Origin: Mycetohabitans rhizoxinica HKI 454
Lineage (GTDB): Bacteria > Pseudomonadota > Gammaproteobacteria > Burkholderiales > Burkholderiaceae
DNA: 64,000 nt
Assembly: GCF_000198775.1 (NCBI RefSeq)
Contig: NC_014718.1
Span: 593,881 to 657,880, forward strand
Reading direction: 5' to 3'
Position numbers and translations under genes: made by a program. Under the pieces are notes generated by a model. It was not told the DNA's origin and did not search any database. It saw only the letters and a program-made list of their open reading frames with translations. Positions 40,361 to 48,023 of this stretch are shown piece by piece. The number at the start of each line of letters is the position of its first letter. The stretch's first letter is position 1.

Positions 40361-40461
40361 GAGCGGCCTCCAGGTGTGCGGCGCAGCTTGTCGCAGCCGG
40401 TCGCCAGCGCCATGCACAGCCCCAGGAACAGGACGATGCCGGCGAGGTAGATGAGGTCCAT
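40357..40461 (-). CDS. 34-aa membrane peptide at the head of the kdp operon
   Basis: A GGAG ribosome-binding site and an ATG at 40461 open a 34-codon frame with one hydrophobic helix (MDLIYLAGIVLFLGLCMALA) followed by TGCDKLRRTPGGRS. Its stop overlaps the kdpF start by four bases (ATGA). It is therefore the first gene of the operon. I know no named function; a second small accessory subunit of the pump or a leader peptide are the obvious options. Confidence 0.7.
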   Translation of the reverse strand: MDLIYLAGIVLFLGLCMALATGCDKLRRTPGGRS

Positions 40462-40663
40462 TGTTATGTTCTCCATTAATGCGCCAAGGCATCTAATAGG
40501 CTATCCGCAGTGCCATAAATCGCACGGCAAGAATGACCCGCGCGGCGTAAAAAGCGCGTAAACGCCGTCCTCCCCCTCGCCCCGGGCGACGACGCACAGG
40601 GTCTCATTGGCCGCTGCGCGCGAGGGGGCCGCACTCATCCGAATTCAAGTCAAGGCCAAGTAA

Positions 40664-41042
40664 GTGGACATTCCGATCACAGCGAATAGGCGCCTCGCCC
40701 GGCTGGCACTCGGTGTGCTGGGCATGGCCAAGCTGGCCACGCTGTATGCGTGCCCCCGCAAAGCTTGTTTCGGGTTCGACGGGTGTTTCAACGGGACCGG
40801 TATGCAAGCCGTCCCTCGTCCGGCCGGCGGCGACCGGCCAACCGCTCGCTGGCGCAATGATCACCGTCGAATGCACCCAGGATTCGGGCTCCACCGTGCC
40901 GGACAACCACGGAGACTACAGCGCAGCGCTCAATGCGATCCCGCCCTGTGTTCTCACGTTGACCTCCGACAGCATGACGTTGCATTCACTTGCCTTTGCC
41001 GGCGGCACTTTCCTTTCAACATCAATTCGTATATTGAATTGA
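40664..41042 (+). pseudogene. Fragment of a lipoprotein with a regulatory-like beta domain
   Basis: Two frames seem to share one decayed gene. The first (from 40664, MDIPITANRRLARLALGVLG) looks like a lipoprotein export signal ending in TLYAC. The second, from about 40765, reads SGSTGVSTGPV, then PLAGAMITVECTQDSGSTVPDNHGDYSAALN and IPPCVLTLT, the pattern of carboxypeptidase-regulatory-like surface domains common in Burkholderia. It stops early, at 41042. Both the assignment and the decay are tentative. Confidence 0.35.
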
Positions 41043-41140
41043 TTTGCTACTAACGAGGTTTACAAATCGAATACGGTACTATCACCCATTCGTCATCAAC
41101 TGACCGGGCCGATTTGCCCCGAGCCTGTTTCATCGTTGCC

Positions 41141-41488
41141 ATGCCATTGCGCCGCTTTGTCCCAATTTTAATTAGCAGTTTGTTATTGTGCGGCTGCATC
41201 GCGCAGACGCCTCCGCCCCCGTCCGTCCATCCGAACGCGCTCTTGGAAGGTATCCAGCGGTATGAGCAAGTCAATGCTAGGATCGCCAACGAACGCCTAC
41301 TGATCGATGTGCGTGTGACGCGCGGCGACTATACGGCTGCGGCGGGCGCCGACTTGAAGCGCCGGCTCGACGACGTGCAACGGGACGCTGCCCGCATCGC
41401 CAGCCAGCACGACGGCGGCCTGGACGCCGACACGCAGCGCGCACTGAACGAGCGGCTCACTGCGATTTCCGGGGCGATAGCGCGCTAA
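41141..41488 (+). CDS. Small putative lipoprotein
   Basis: This 115-aa protein starts MPLRRFVPILISSLLLCGC, a lipoprotein signal with Cys at the predicted acylation site. The mature part is hydrophilic and helical (LLEGIQRYEQVNARIANERL, then ALNERLTAISGAI). An in-frame upstream ATG exists at 41114, but it gives a poor signal peptide. No family was recognised. Confidence 0.6.
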   Translation: MPLRRFVPILISSLLLCGCIAQTPPPPSVHPNALLEGIQRYEQVNARIANERLLIDVRVTRGDYTAAAGADLKRRLDDVQRDAARIASQHDGGLDADTQRALNERLTAISGAIAR

Positions 41489-41600
41489 GCCGCCGTGGCG
41501 CAGCCGCCGCCCCCTCCCGACAACCCGCCCACCCCAGCAAGGCAAGGCGATGGGAGCAGCCACTACCGATGACAGCAGCCGCTAAGATGACAACTGTTGA

Positions 41601-41622
41601 GCCGGCGCCCAGGGGCGCCGGC
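41601..41622. terminator. Strong GC hairpin, possible terminator
   Basis: GCCGGCGCC / GGCGCCGGC form a perfect 9-bp stem with a four-base loop, flanked by complementary GCTAAG (41581-41586) and CTTAGC (41625-41630). It follows the lipoprotein gene by about 110 bp. It lacks a T-tract, so intrinsic termination is uncertain. Confidence 0.4.
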
Positions 41623-41693
41623 CGCTTAGCCAATCCCTCCAGGCACGCGGTTTGCGAGACTGTTGGTTGTTGTTTTATGGAGCCACGACCAAT

Positions 41694-41885
41694 ATGTCAA
41701 ACAAGGAACACATTTCGCGTGACAAGAAAGAGGAAGCAATCGATAAGTCGGTCGAGGACACCTTTCCTGCCAGCGATCCGCCCGCGACAGGCGGCGTGAC
41801 GAAAATCGTGCCCGACGAGCAACCGTCGCACGGCAGCCAGGACGATAAGGAGAATCCGCCTGCGCAGCCTTCGGGCAAAAACTAA
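41694..41885 (+). CDS. Small hydrophilic protein, 63 aa
   Basis: This acidic and lysine-rich peptide (MSNKEHISRDKKEEAIDKS, then VEDTFPASDPPATGG) is of a type often seen in Burkholderia. The function is unknown to me. The ATG at 41694 follows GGAG by ten bases; the frame is open 42 bases further upstream without a better start. It is probably intrinsically disordered. Confidence 0.65.
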   Translation: MSNKEHISRDKKEEAIDKSVEDTFPASDPPATGGVTKIVPDEQPSHGSQDDKENPPAQPSGKN

Positions 41886-41999
41886 CCGCTTTCCTGGACC
41901 ACTACGCCGCAATGTCGGCGTGGTGGCCGCACCGGTCGTCACGCCGACGTGAAACACTTACACGCCATTCACGCGGGGCAAGCGCCACCGTCTTGTGTA

Positions 42000-42431
42000 T
42001 CAGTGATGTCGCGTCTGCGACACGCCCTCCAGCGTATTGGCCACCTCGTCATGCGACGCGCCGACACTACGCGTGGCGACATCTCCGAGCGACAGCACGC
42101 CCACCAGTTCCTTCTGACGATTGATCACCGGCATGCGACGCAGTTGCGCGTCGGCCATGCGCTTTTGCACAGCATCCAAATCGTCATCTTCCATACACCA
42201 TTCGACCTGCGGCGTACAGACCTCACTCACCGGACTGTCAAGTTCCTTACCGGCCGCCAGCGCGCGCACCGCAAGATCGCGGTCCGTAACCATGCCGGTC
42301 AGCTTGCGGCTTTCGCATACCGGCAGCACGCCGATATCGTACTGGTCCATCAACTCGGCGGCATGTCGAATCGTATCGGACGGGCTGATATGGACGACGT
42401 CCCGAGACATGATTTCCTGAACGCGATGCAT
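42000..42431 (-). CDS. Two-CBS-domain protein
   Basis: This 143-aa soluble protein consists of two CBS domains: MSRDVVHISPSDTIRHAAELM with IGVLPVCESRKLTGMVTDRDLAVR, then LDAVQKRMADAQLRRMPVINRQKELVGVLSLGD. Such proteins bind adenine nucleotides and act in stress or regulatory roles. GGAGG lies six bases before the ATG at 42431, which sets the start against the longer frame to 42494. Confidence 0.9.
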   Translation of the reverse strand: MHRVQEIMSRDVVHISPSDTIRHAAELMDQYDIGVLPVCESRKLTGMVTDRDLAVRALAAGKELDSPVSEVCTPQVEWCMEDDDLDAVQKRMADAQLRRMPVINRQKELVGVLSLGDVATRSVGASHDEVANTLEGVSQTRHH

Positions 42432-42647
42432 GGACAACCTCCGTGAATATGAGTGAACGATTGCCTTTAGCGTCGAGCAACGGACGTGCCGCATGCTCGC
42501 ATACGCGGCCCCACTATCACGTCGCCGTTACGCGACTGCTTTTTACAATCCACAGGCAAAAATGCATGGCGTGTACACGGCATCTGGAGCACGGCGACCC
42601 GGGACCGCAGGCACGCATCGTGCAAGAGGGTTGCCAGGAGTTTCGTT

Positions 42648-43310
42648 ATGACCGAGCGCATGATGACCACGCGCAAACCGACGACGCAGGAACACGGAAA
42701 GATCGAAATCGAACCGCACCAGCAGCCGCAAGGCCTGGACGATTGCCGGCGCTGTGCGCTGTGGCACGACGCGTCGCAGCCGGTGCCGGGCGAGGGACCC
42801 GCTCATGCACCAATCATGATGGTCGGCGAACAACCCGGCGACCAGGAAGATCGACAAGGCCGGCCATTTGTCGGTCCGGCTGGCGTACTACTGGACGACG
42901 CGTTGCGCGAGGCCGGCGTTGCCCGCGACGATGTCTATGTGACGAATGCCGTCAAGCACTTTAAATGGGAACCGCGCGGTAAGCGGCGCATGCACAAAAC
43001 GCCCGCACAGCGCGAAATTGAAGCGTGCCACTACTGGCTCGACCGTGAATTCGATACGGTCGCCCCCGCGGTGGTCGTCGCTCTTGGCGCGACAGCGCTC
43101 AAAGCCGTGCTGCAAGATCGGACCGTGACACTGCAGCGTTCGTTGGGCCAAACGATTGAGTACGGCGGGCACTTTGTCATCCCAACTTACCACCCATCGT
43201 TTGCCCTACGGGCGCCCGATGAGCCGACGCGACAGCGCGCCTATGCGCAAATCGTCGACGCGCTGCGGCGGGCAGGGAAGCTGGCACAGCAGCTCGAGCA
43301 GCAGGGCTAG
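42648..43310 (+). CDS. UdgX-type uracil-DNA glycosylase
   Basis: This 220-aa protein belongs to the UDG superfamily, closest by motif to UdgX, which binds uracil in DNA covalently. Motif A is GEQPGDQEDRQGRPFVGPAG (residues 60-79), cluster cysteines include C33 and C36, and motif B is in IPTYHPSFALR. The diagnostic loop reads GKRRMHKTP (111-119), giving KRRMH where KRRIH is typical, with H116 the predicted covalent residue. AGGAG precedes the ATG at 42648. The frame is open to 42486 but without family sequence. Confidence 0.85.
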   Translation: MTERMMTTRKPTTQEHGKIEIEPHQQPQGLDDCRRCALWHDASQPVPGEGPAHAPIMMVGEQPGDQEDRQGRPFVGPAGVLLDDALREAGVARDDVYVTNAVKHFKWEPRGKRRMHKTPAQREIEACHYWLDREFDTVAPAVVVALGATALKAVLQDRTVTLQRSLGQTIEYGGHFVIPTYHPSFALRAPDEPTRQRAYAQIVDALRRAGKLAQQLEQQG

Positions 43311-43415
43311 CCGCCACGCCACTGAGCCCGGGATGGCCCCCGTATCACCGCCGGAGGATCAGCGATCGGCTTTTTAGCCATTAGCTGGATTGCCCCCATA
43401 CATCCGGACACGATC

Positions 43416-43830
43416 TTACACTAAGGTTGATAAAGTGGTCCTGCGTCGTAACTGTATCGCTCGAGCCAATTGCTCGACTTGCGCACGATCCTGCTTGTTG
43501 GCCAGCGTCACATGCAGTGCTAGCAATTGCCCCAGCATGTTGACTGGCAGATGTATCTTGAAACCCTTGCGGCGCTTCGCGCTATCGTAGCCGGCGCGCG
43601 CACCGGACTGCGGCGTGGACTGTAAGATGCGGCTATCCAGGATTATGGCGCTAGGCTGCGCCTTGCGCCCATCGCATATGCGCAGCATTTCCCATAAGTC
43701 GTGCACGATCGCCTCGAAACCCCCCCGCGCGCATCCAGCGCTGCGTCTGTTGGCAGACCGCTTCCCAGGGGGCAAATCGTTCGCAGCCTACGCCACGGCG
43801 CGCCACTCCTGACCAGCCAGCGCAGCATAT
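43416..43830 (-). mobile_element. IS5-family transposase remnant
   Basis: Minus-strand frames read fragments of one DDE transposase: [15 protein letters not shown], then [15 protein letters not shown] in a second frame, then [32 protein letters not shown] and [19 protein letters not shown] in a third. At least two frameshifts split it, and the C-terminus with the last catalytic Glu is missing. No terminal inverted repeats were identified. It is an inactive scar. Confidence 0.75.
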
Positions 43831-44553
43831 TGAAAACTTCACAAAGCTTTTAACAACGTTGTTTGCTGCACTACGCACGAGGATAAACTCCTTTTCATGT
43901 GCATGGCTTACCAACGAGGTAAAGTCGCTGTAGAGCCAAATCGCGTACCATCCAAACATTTTTCTTTCGCAAAACTGCCAAAATCAACATAGAAAAGCAT
44001 TTGAGCAGCACGCCACCGATACAGGAAGGTAGCAGTGGTCGAAAAAGAGGTAATAATTATGTTGTCCATATCTATGCAATTAATTCTTTGGAAAATCTCG
44101 TTCACCTGTGCTCCACGTTCTCCCGCTCTTGACTTAAGCGCGAAGTGCAGAAAAAATCATGTTGGACTAAACTAGCATAGTGCTCTATTTTTATAAGCGG
44201 ACATCCGGACACACAGCGCTTTTCTTGATCTACGTCACGTCAATTTTTTAAAATTACAGCCATGATGTCGAATATTGGATAAGCCGTGGGAAGACTCGCT
44301 GCTTCTGCACTGCATAACAGAAGTGCATGTGCACCAACCCTGGCCAGCTGCAACGACCGGCTGAATATTTCGGATAGCCGCTGGTCAGAATAACGTACTG
44401 CTCGAGATGGAAGGCTTATCTAGCTGCACCAAACAGTGCACAGCGTCGTGTGTGTCCTAACAAAGTTCTGGGAGCTGCCAGGAAGACCATCGGCAGAGTA
44501 GCTAAGCGATCTTGAAATGGTGTACAAGTGCATTTATTATTTAACTCTATTGT
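43831..44553. other. Gene-poor AT-richer stretch
   Basis: I see no gene in these 720 bases. Composition is clearly more AT-rich than in the flanks, consistent with transferred or decayed DNA next to the IS scar. A partial FNR-like site (TTGATCTACGTCAC, 44225-44238) differs from consensus at two conserved positions and is not claimed. Confidence 0.5.
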
Positions 44554-44568
44554 GTGAGTGAAACGAAC

Positions 44569-45006
44569 ATGGGAACGAGATACGAGCAGGACGTGGTTGC
44601 GTGGGCAAACGAGCAGGCCGCCCTGCTACGCTCCGGCAAGTTGTCGGCCATCGATGTCGAGCATATTGCCGAGGAGATCGAGGACGTGGGTAAGAGCGAG
44701 CAACGCGAGTTGGCGAGCCGGATGTCGGTACTGCTGGCTCATCTGCTAAAGTGGCAATTTCAGCCTTCGCGCCGCAGCAAGAGTTGGCAGTTCACGATCC
44801 GCACGCAGCGTAAGGAAGTCGCCTATGTACTGAACGAGGCCCCGAGCCTTTGCGGTAAGTTCAGCGATGCCGCGTGGCTCGATATCGTCTGGTCAAAGGC
44901 CCGCAGCCTTGCAAGCAACGAAACTGGGCTAGATCTCGATGTGTTTCCGGCAGGGCTGCTGTGGTCGGTCGATGACGTGCTATCGCAAGAGTTTTATCCT
45001 GAATAA
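44569..45006 (+). CDS. DUF29 family protein
   Basis: This 145-aa protein matches the DUF29 family common in cyanobacteria and proteobacteria: MGTRYEQDVVAWANEQAALLR, then AIDVEHIAEEIEDVGKSEQREL and a LLAHLLKWQFQP segment. The function is unknown. The family-like start is the ATG at 44569; a GTG five codons upstream is possible. There is no clear ribosome-binding site. It is the only intact gene in the IS-scarred region. Confidence 0.8.
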   Translation: MGTRYEQDVVAWANEQAALLRSGKLSAIDVEHIAEEIEDVGKSEQRELASRMSVLLAHLLKWQFQPSRRSKSWQFTIRTQRKEVAYVLNEAPSLCGKFSDAAWLDIVWSKARSLASNETGLDLDVFPAGLLWSVDDVLSQEFYPE

Positions 45007-45059
45007 CGGAAAAATCGCCTGGAGTTGCCCCCCCCTTAGTCCCGGACACTGCCTCAAAC

Positions 45060-45400
45060 TCAAATTAATGAATCGATCCTGCGTCGGAACTTGCATGGCA
45101 AGCAATATTTCAACGCGCTATGAGGATACTTTTCGTTGTAGTGCTCGACTGCAATGGCGAGATGACGCGCAGCCTGGCCACGTCGGTTTGAGCATGAAAG
45201 CCACGTAGGCGCGCTTCATCGTCTTCACCCCGCGCGCCTGGCGCAATACGCCCCAGACTTGCCGATAGCCGTAGCTCGATAGCTCGGCGATGATCAGCCG
45301 AATCTCTCCGACCAGGCCAGCATCGCCCGTTGCCCAACTCGTGCGCCTGTCTCGCCAATCGGTCGGCCGTGCCAGCGTTGCCGCCACGTTCGAGCACGCT
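45060..45400 (-). mobile_element. IS3-family (IS2 group) transposase OrfB remnant
   Basis: Pieces of an IS3-type integrase are readable in shifting minus-strand frames: RLIIAELSSYGYRQVWGVLRQA in one, and AIAVEHYNEKYPHSALKYC with a C-terminal FRRR in another, ending at the TGA at 45060. The catalytic core is not intact. It goes with the OrfA remnant at 45645-45790. Confidence 0.65.
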
Positions 45401-45644
45401 ACACCGGAACCTCGCAGAGCTGCTTCACTGCTCGTCCAGCGGCAACGAGACAAGCACGCCATCTATTTTTTGCTCAACCGTACTGCACGACTTCGCACAG
45501 GATTTTCACTCCCATCGTTTTGTGCCCAGCAGCCGTTGAAATGACTTAATCAGTTTCAGCGCCTCCAGTTCTAATGCCGACACGGATGTCCTCAGCCGCG
45601 CTGGCTGCCGTCCTAATGCTACTTACATCAATGAAATCGCTGAT

Positions 45645-45790
45645 TCAGATTCACGCCGCGTTGACGCGCCGCCATTGAGACGGTCTTGCCCACATCAAAA
45701 CTCTCCCGCACCACTGCCAGCTTCTTTTACGCTGACCGCCGCCGGCGCCCCGCCCCACCCCGCCAGCACTTCCATCACTTCTCGCTTGTT
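45645..45790 (-). mobile_element. IS3-family (IS2 group) OrfA remnant
   Basis: A minus-strand frame reads LAVVRESFDVGKTVSMAARQ followed by RGVNLNQ, the helix-turn-helix of an IS2-type OrfA, preceded by a second-frame piece (REVMEVLAG). The frame is broken and truncated. The gap of about 240 bp to the OrfB remnant shows no gene. Confidence 0.55.
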
Positions 45791-45815
45791 ACTAATCAGA
45801 AACACAGTCGTATGC

Positions 45816-46061
45816 TTACCGATATTTTAAATGGCAAACTGTGTCCGGAGATTCATGAGGTTGTTCAATAACCCTCATTTCCCAAGATTCAATCACAAAG
45901 ACACGGAACAACGCAACGCAGATTTTTAGGCGTTCCCGAGCCAATGGTAGAAACTGTTCAAACAACTTACCGATCGACACGCCACTGGCACCGGAACACA
46001 ATAATTGCTCTACCATGGAAGCGTCAACGTGCCGCGTGACGTTGGAAGGTAAATTGCTCAT
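45816..46061 (-). pseudogene. Possible IS4-type transposase N-terminal fragment
   Basis: This 81-codon frame starts MSNLPSNVTRHVDASMVEQL and contains RLKICVALFRVFVIESWEM. This loosely resembles the N-terminal domain of IS4-family transposases, where a WLVIxxALFRxxSI pattern is usual. It ends soon after. No ribosome-binding site is evident. An unrelated small gene is an alternative. Confidence 0.3.
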
Positions 46062-46223
46062 ACCGCATTTATAAAAGCTTTTCCTTTAAATTTATCTCAA
46101 ACCACAAAATCAAAATTTCAAATCACAAGGGTAGCATCATGCATTGAATTCTCCATCAGATAATTTTATTTACCAACACGCTTACCCCCATTGTTTATAC
46201 ACAAATTTTATACAACATGGCTA

Positions 46224-47798
46224 TCAGTCGCCCCCCAAAGACTGAGCCATTTCATTTCGAATAAACATAGCAATATTTTCTAGATACGGCGTAAGCGATT
46301 CATCTTTTTCAAAAAACGGCAAAAAAGACCGTACTGAATTATAAAGCATAGCAGTATGAGTTCCTAATTTATCAGCACCACGAATATCAGCTGCTTGACA
46401 CGCACACAGAAGTTCGAAGCTTATAACATAAACAGTATTATTAAATATCTCCTGTGCACGCCGAGCGGCCACAAGACCAAGTGATACAATATCTTGGAAG
46501 TCAGCTGTTGAGGGCAATGAGTGAATGGAAACTGGCACACATAAAGACCGGTTTTCCGAGGCAAGTGAAGCACTCATGAACTGGCCTCCCATCAATCCAA
46601 GCCGAATTCCTTGTTCGTTCGCACAAAGAAATGGTGGCAATCCATTGCTATTATTTTTATCCATAAATCTATCGATACGCCGATCCGACAAGTTACTCAG
46701 CGTAACCAATGCGATAGATAAATGGTCCATCGCCATCGAAATATACTGCCCATGAAAATGCCCATTATGGTACACATCACCATGCTTCGGAATAACCAAA
46801 GGATTATCATTGCTAGAATTTAACTCATTTTCCACTACGCACTTAACATAATCAACAGCATCCCTAATCGGTCCAATTATTTGCGGAGTACAACGCAAAG
46901 AATATGCATCTTCGATTTGATCGGCAACACTATCTATCACATTATCGAAAAGTTGCGAACGAAGATTTTTTGATACATCATCCTCACTACTTATCATATT
47001 ACTGTCTGCAAGCGCATTATAGATATTTGCTGCGGACGCTTGCTGACCTCGATGCGGTTTTTCTTCATGCACCAACGGCGAAAACACCTTACGTTTTCCC
47101 TTCAACGTTTCTAAAGCTAAAGCCGTTATTGATTCATACGACTTAATTAATTTCTCCACATCACTTACCATTAGACACGCCAACCCAGTCATGGCTGAAG
47201 TTCCATTTATCAACGCCAAACCTTCTTTATAACTAAGTCTGAGTGGTTCAATATTAGTCTTGCGTAGCGCATCCGATGCGCTCATGATTTCCCCTCGATA
47301 CCTAACCTTCCATTTTCCAGTTAGTGCCAATGCAATAGCAGCAAGTGGACCCAAGTCTCCACTGGTACCAAGAGACCCCTTCTGAGGTATGCAAGGGCAG
47401 ATCCCTTTATTAAAAATTTCTACAAATTTTTGAATGTTCTCTAGCGAAATTGCAGATACCCCTCGCGCAAGCGAGTTGATACGCGTCAACATCGTCGCTC
47501 GAACCACAGAATCATCAAAGTATGGACCAACGTTTGTTGCGACTGCTGCAATGAGGTTTTCTTGCGTTTGCGTGGCATACTTTTCTGGGATAAGGTATTT
47601 AACAAACCCACCCATACTTGTATTTACACCATAAATTACCTTTCCTTGCAAAAGAAGATCGTCAAGCAACTTTCGTGACGCAACAATAGACTCGCATGCC
47701 TTTTGCCCAAGGCGAACATGAATATCAAAATCATATGCTACCCTGGCAATATCACTCGCCCTTATACGCTCACCTGTAATTTCTAGCATGTTATTCAT
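46224..47798 (-). CDS. AdmH-like aromatic amino acid aminomutase (MIO enzyme)
   Basis: This 524-aa protein of the ammonia-lyase/aminomutase superfamily forms its MIO cofactor from Thr145-Ser146-Gly147 (GSLGTSGDLGPLAAIAL). That TSG triad, rather than ASG, and the context VIYGVNTSMGGFV and NSSNDNPL resemble the Pantoea phenylalanine aminomutase AdmH of andrimid synthesis. It probably makes beta-phenylalanine, though tyrosine or a lyase reaction is possible. The start at 47798 follows AAAGGGG; a TTG 15 bases upstream is less likely. The gene is far more AT-rich than its surroundings and lies 225 bp downstream of the NRPS on the same strand, suggesting acquired precursor supply. Confidence 0.88.
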   Translation of the reverse strand: MNNMLEITGERIRASDIARVAYDFDIHVRLGQKACESIVASRKLLDDLLLQGKVIYGVNTSMGGFVKYLIPEKYATQTQENLIAAVATNVGPYFDDSVVRATMLTRINSLARGVSAISLENIQKFVEIFNKGICPCIPQKGSLGTSGDLGPLAAIALALTGKWKVRYRGEIMSASDALRKTNIEPLRLSYKEGLALINGTSAMTGLACLMVSDVEKLIKSYESITALALETLKGKRKVFSPLVHEEKPHRGQQASAANIYNALADSNMISSEDDVSKNLRSQLFDNVIDSVADQIEDAYSLRCTPQIIGPIRDAVDYVKCVVENELNSSNDNPLVIPKHGDVYHNGHFHGQYISMAMDHLSIALVTLSNLSDRRIDRFMDKNNSNGLPPFLCANEQGIRLGLMGGQFMSASLASENRSLCVPVSIHSLPSTADFQDIVSLGLVAARRAQEIFNNTVYVISFELLCACQAADIRGADKLGTHTAMLYNSVRSFLPFFEKDESLTPYLENIAMFIRNEMAQSLGGD

Positions 47799-48023
47799 AA
47801 AAACCCCTTTCAAAAGTATAGGTTACTAAGCATTTTCAATACACCAAACATTCATGCTCAGATACAACCACACTGCAGATCGCACCCAATTAATCGAAAC
47901 AGCATAAATTAATTCAAAATTTATGTGCCATGCTTTTTCATGCTAGCCTCATCATCGGGACTAGTTAGACAGCCCCGATACACTCCCTGGATAGTTTTAA
48001 ACGACCTAATATTCCGTAAAGAC

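Noticed and set aside
44225-44238. FNR/Anr-like site
   Set aside because: Two of the ten conserved bases differ and the next gene is over 300 bp away.
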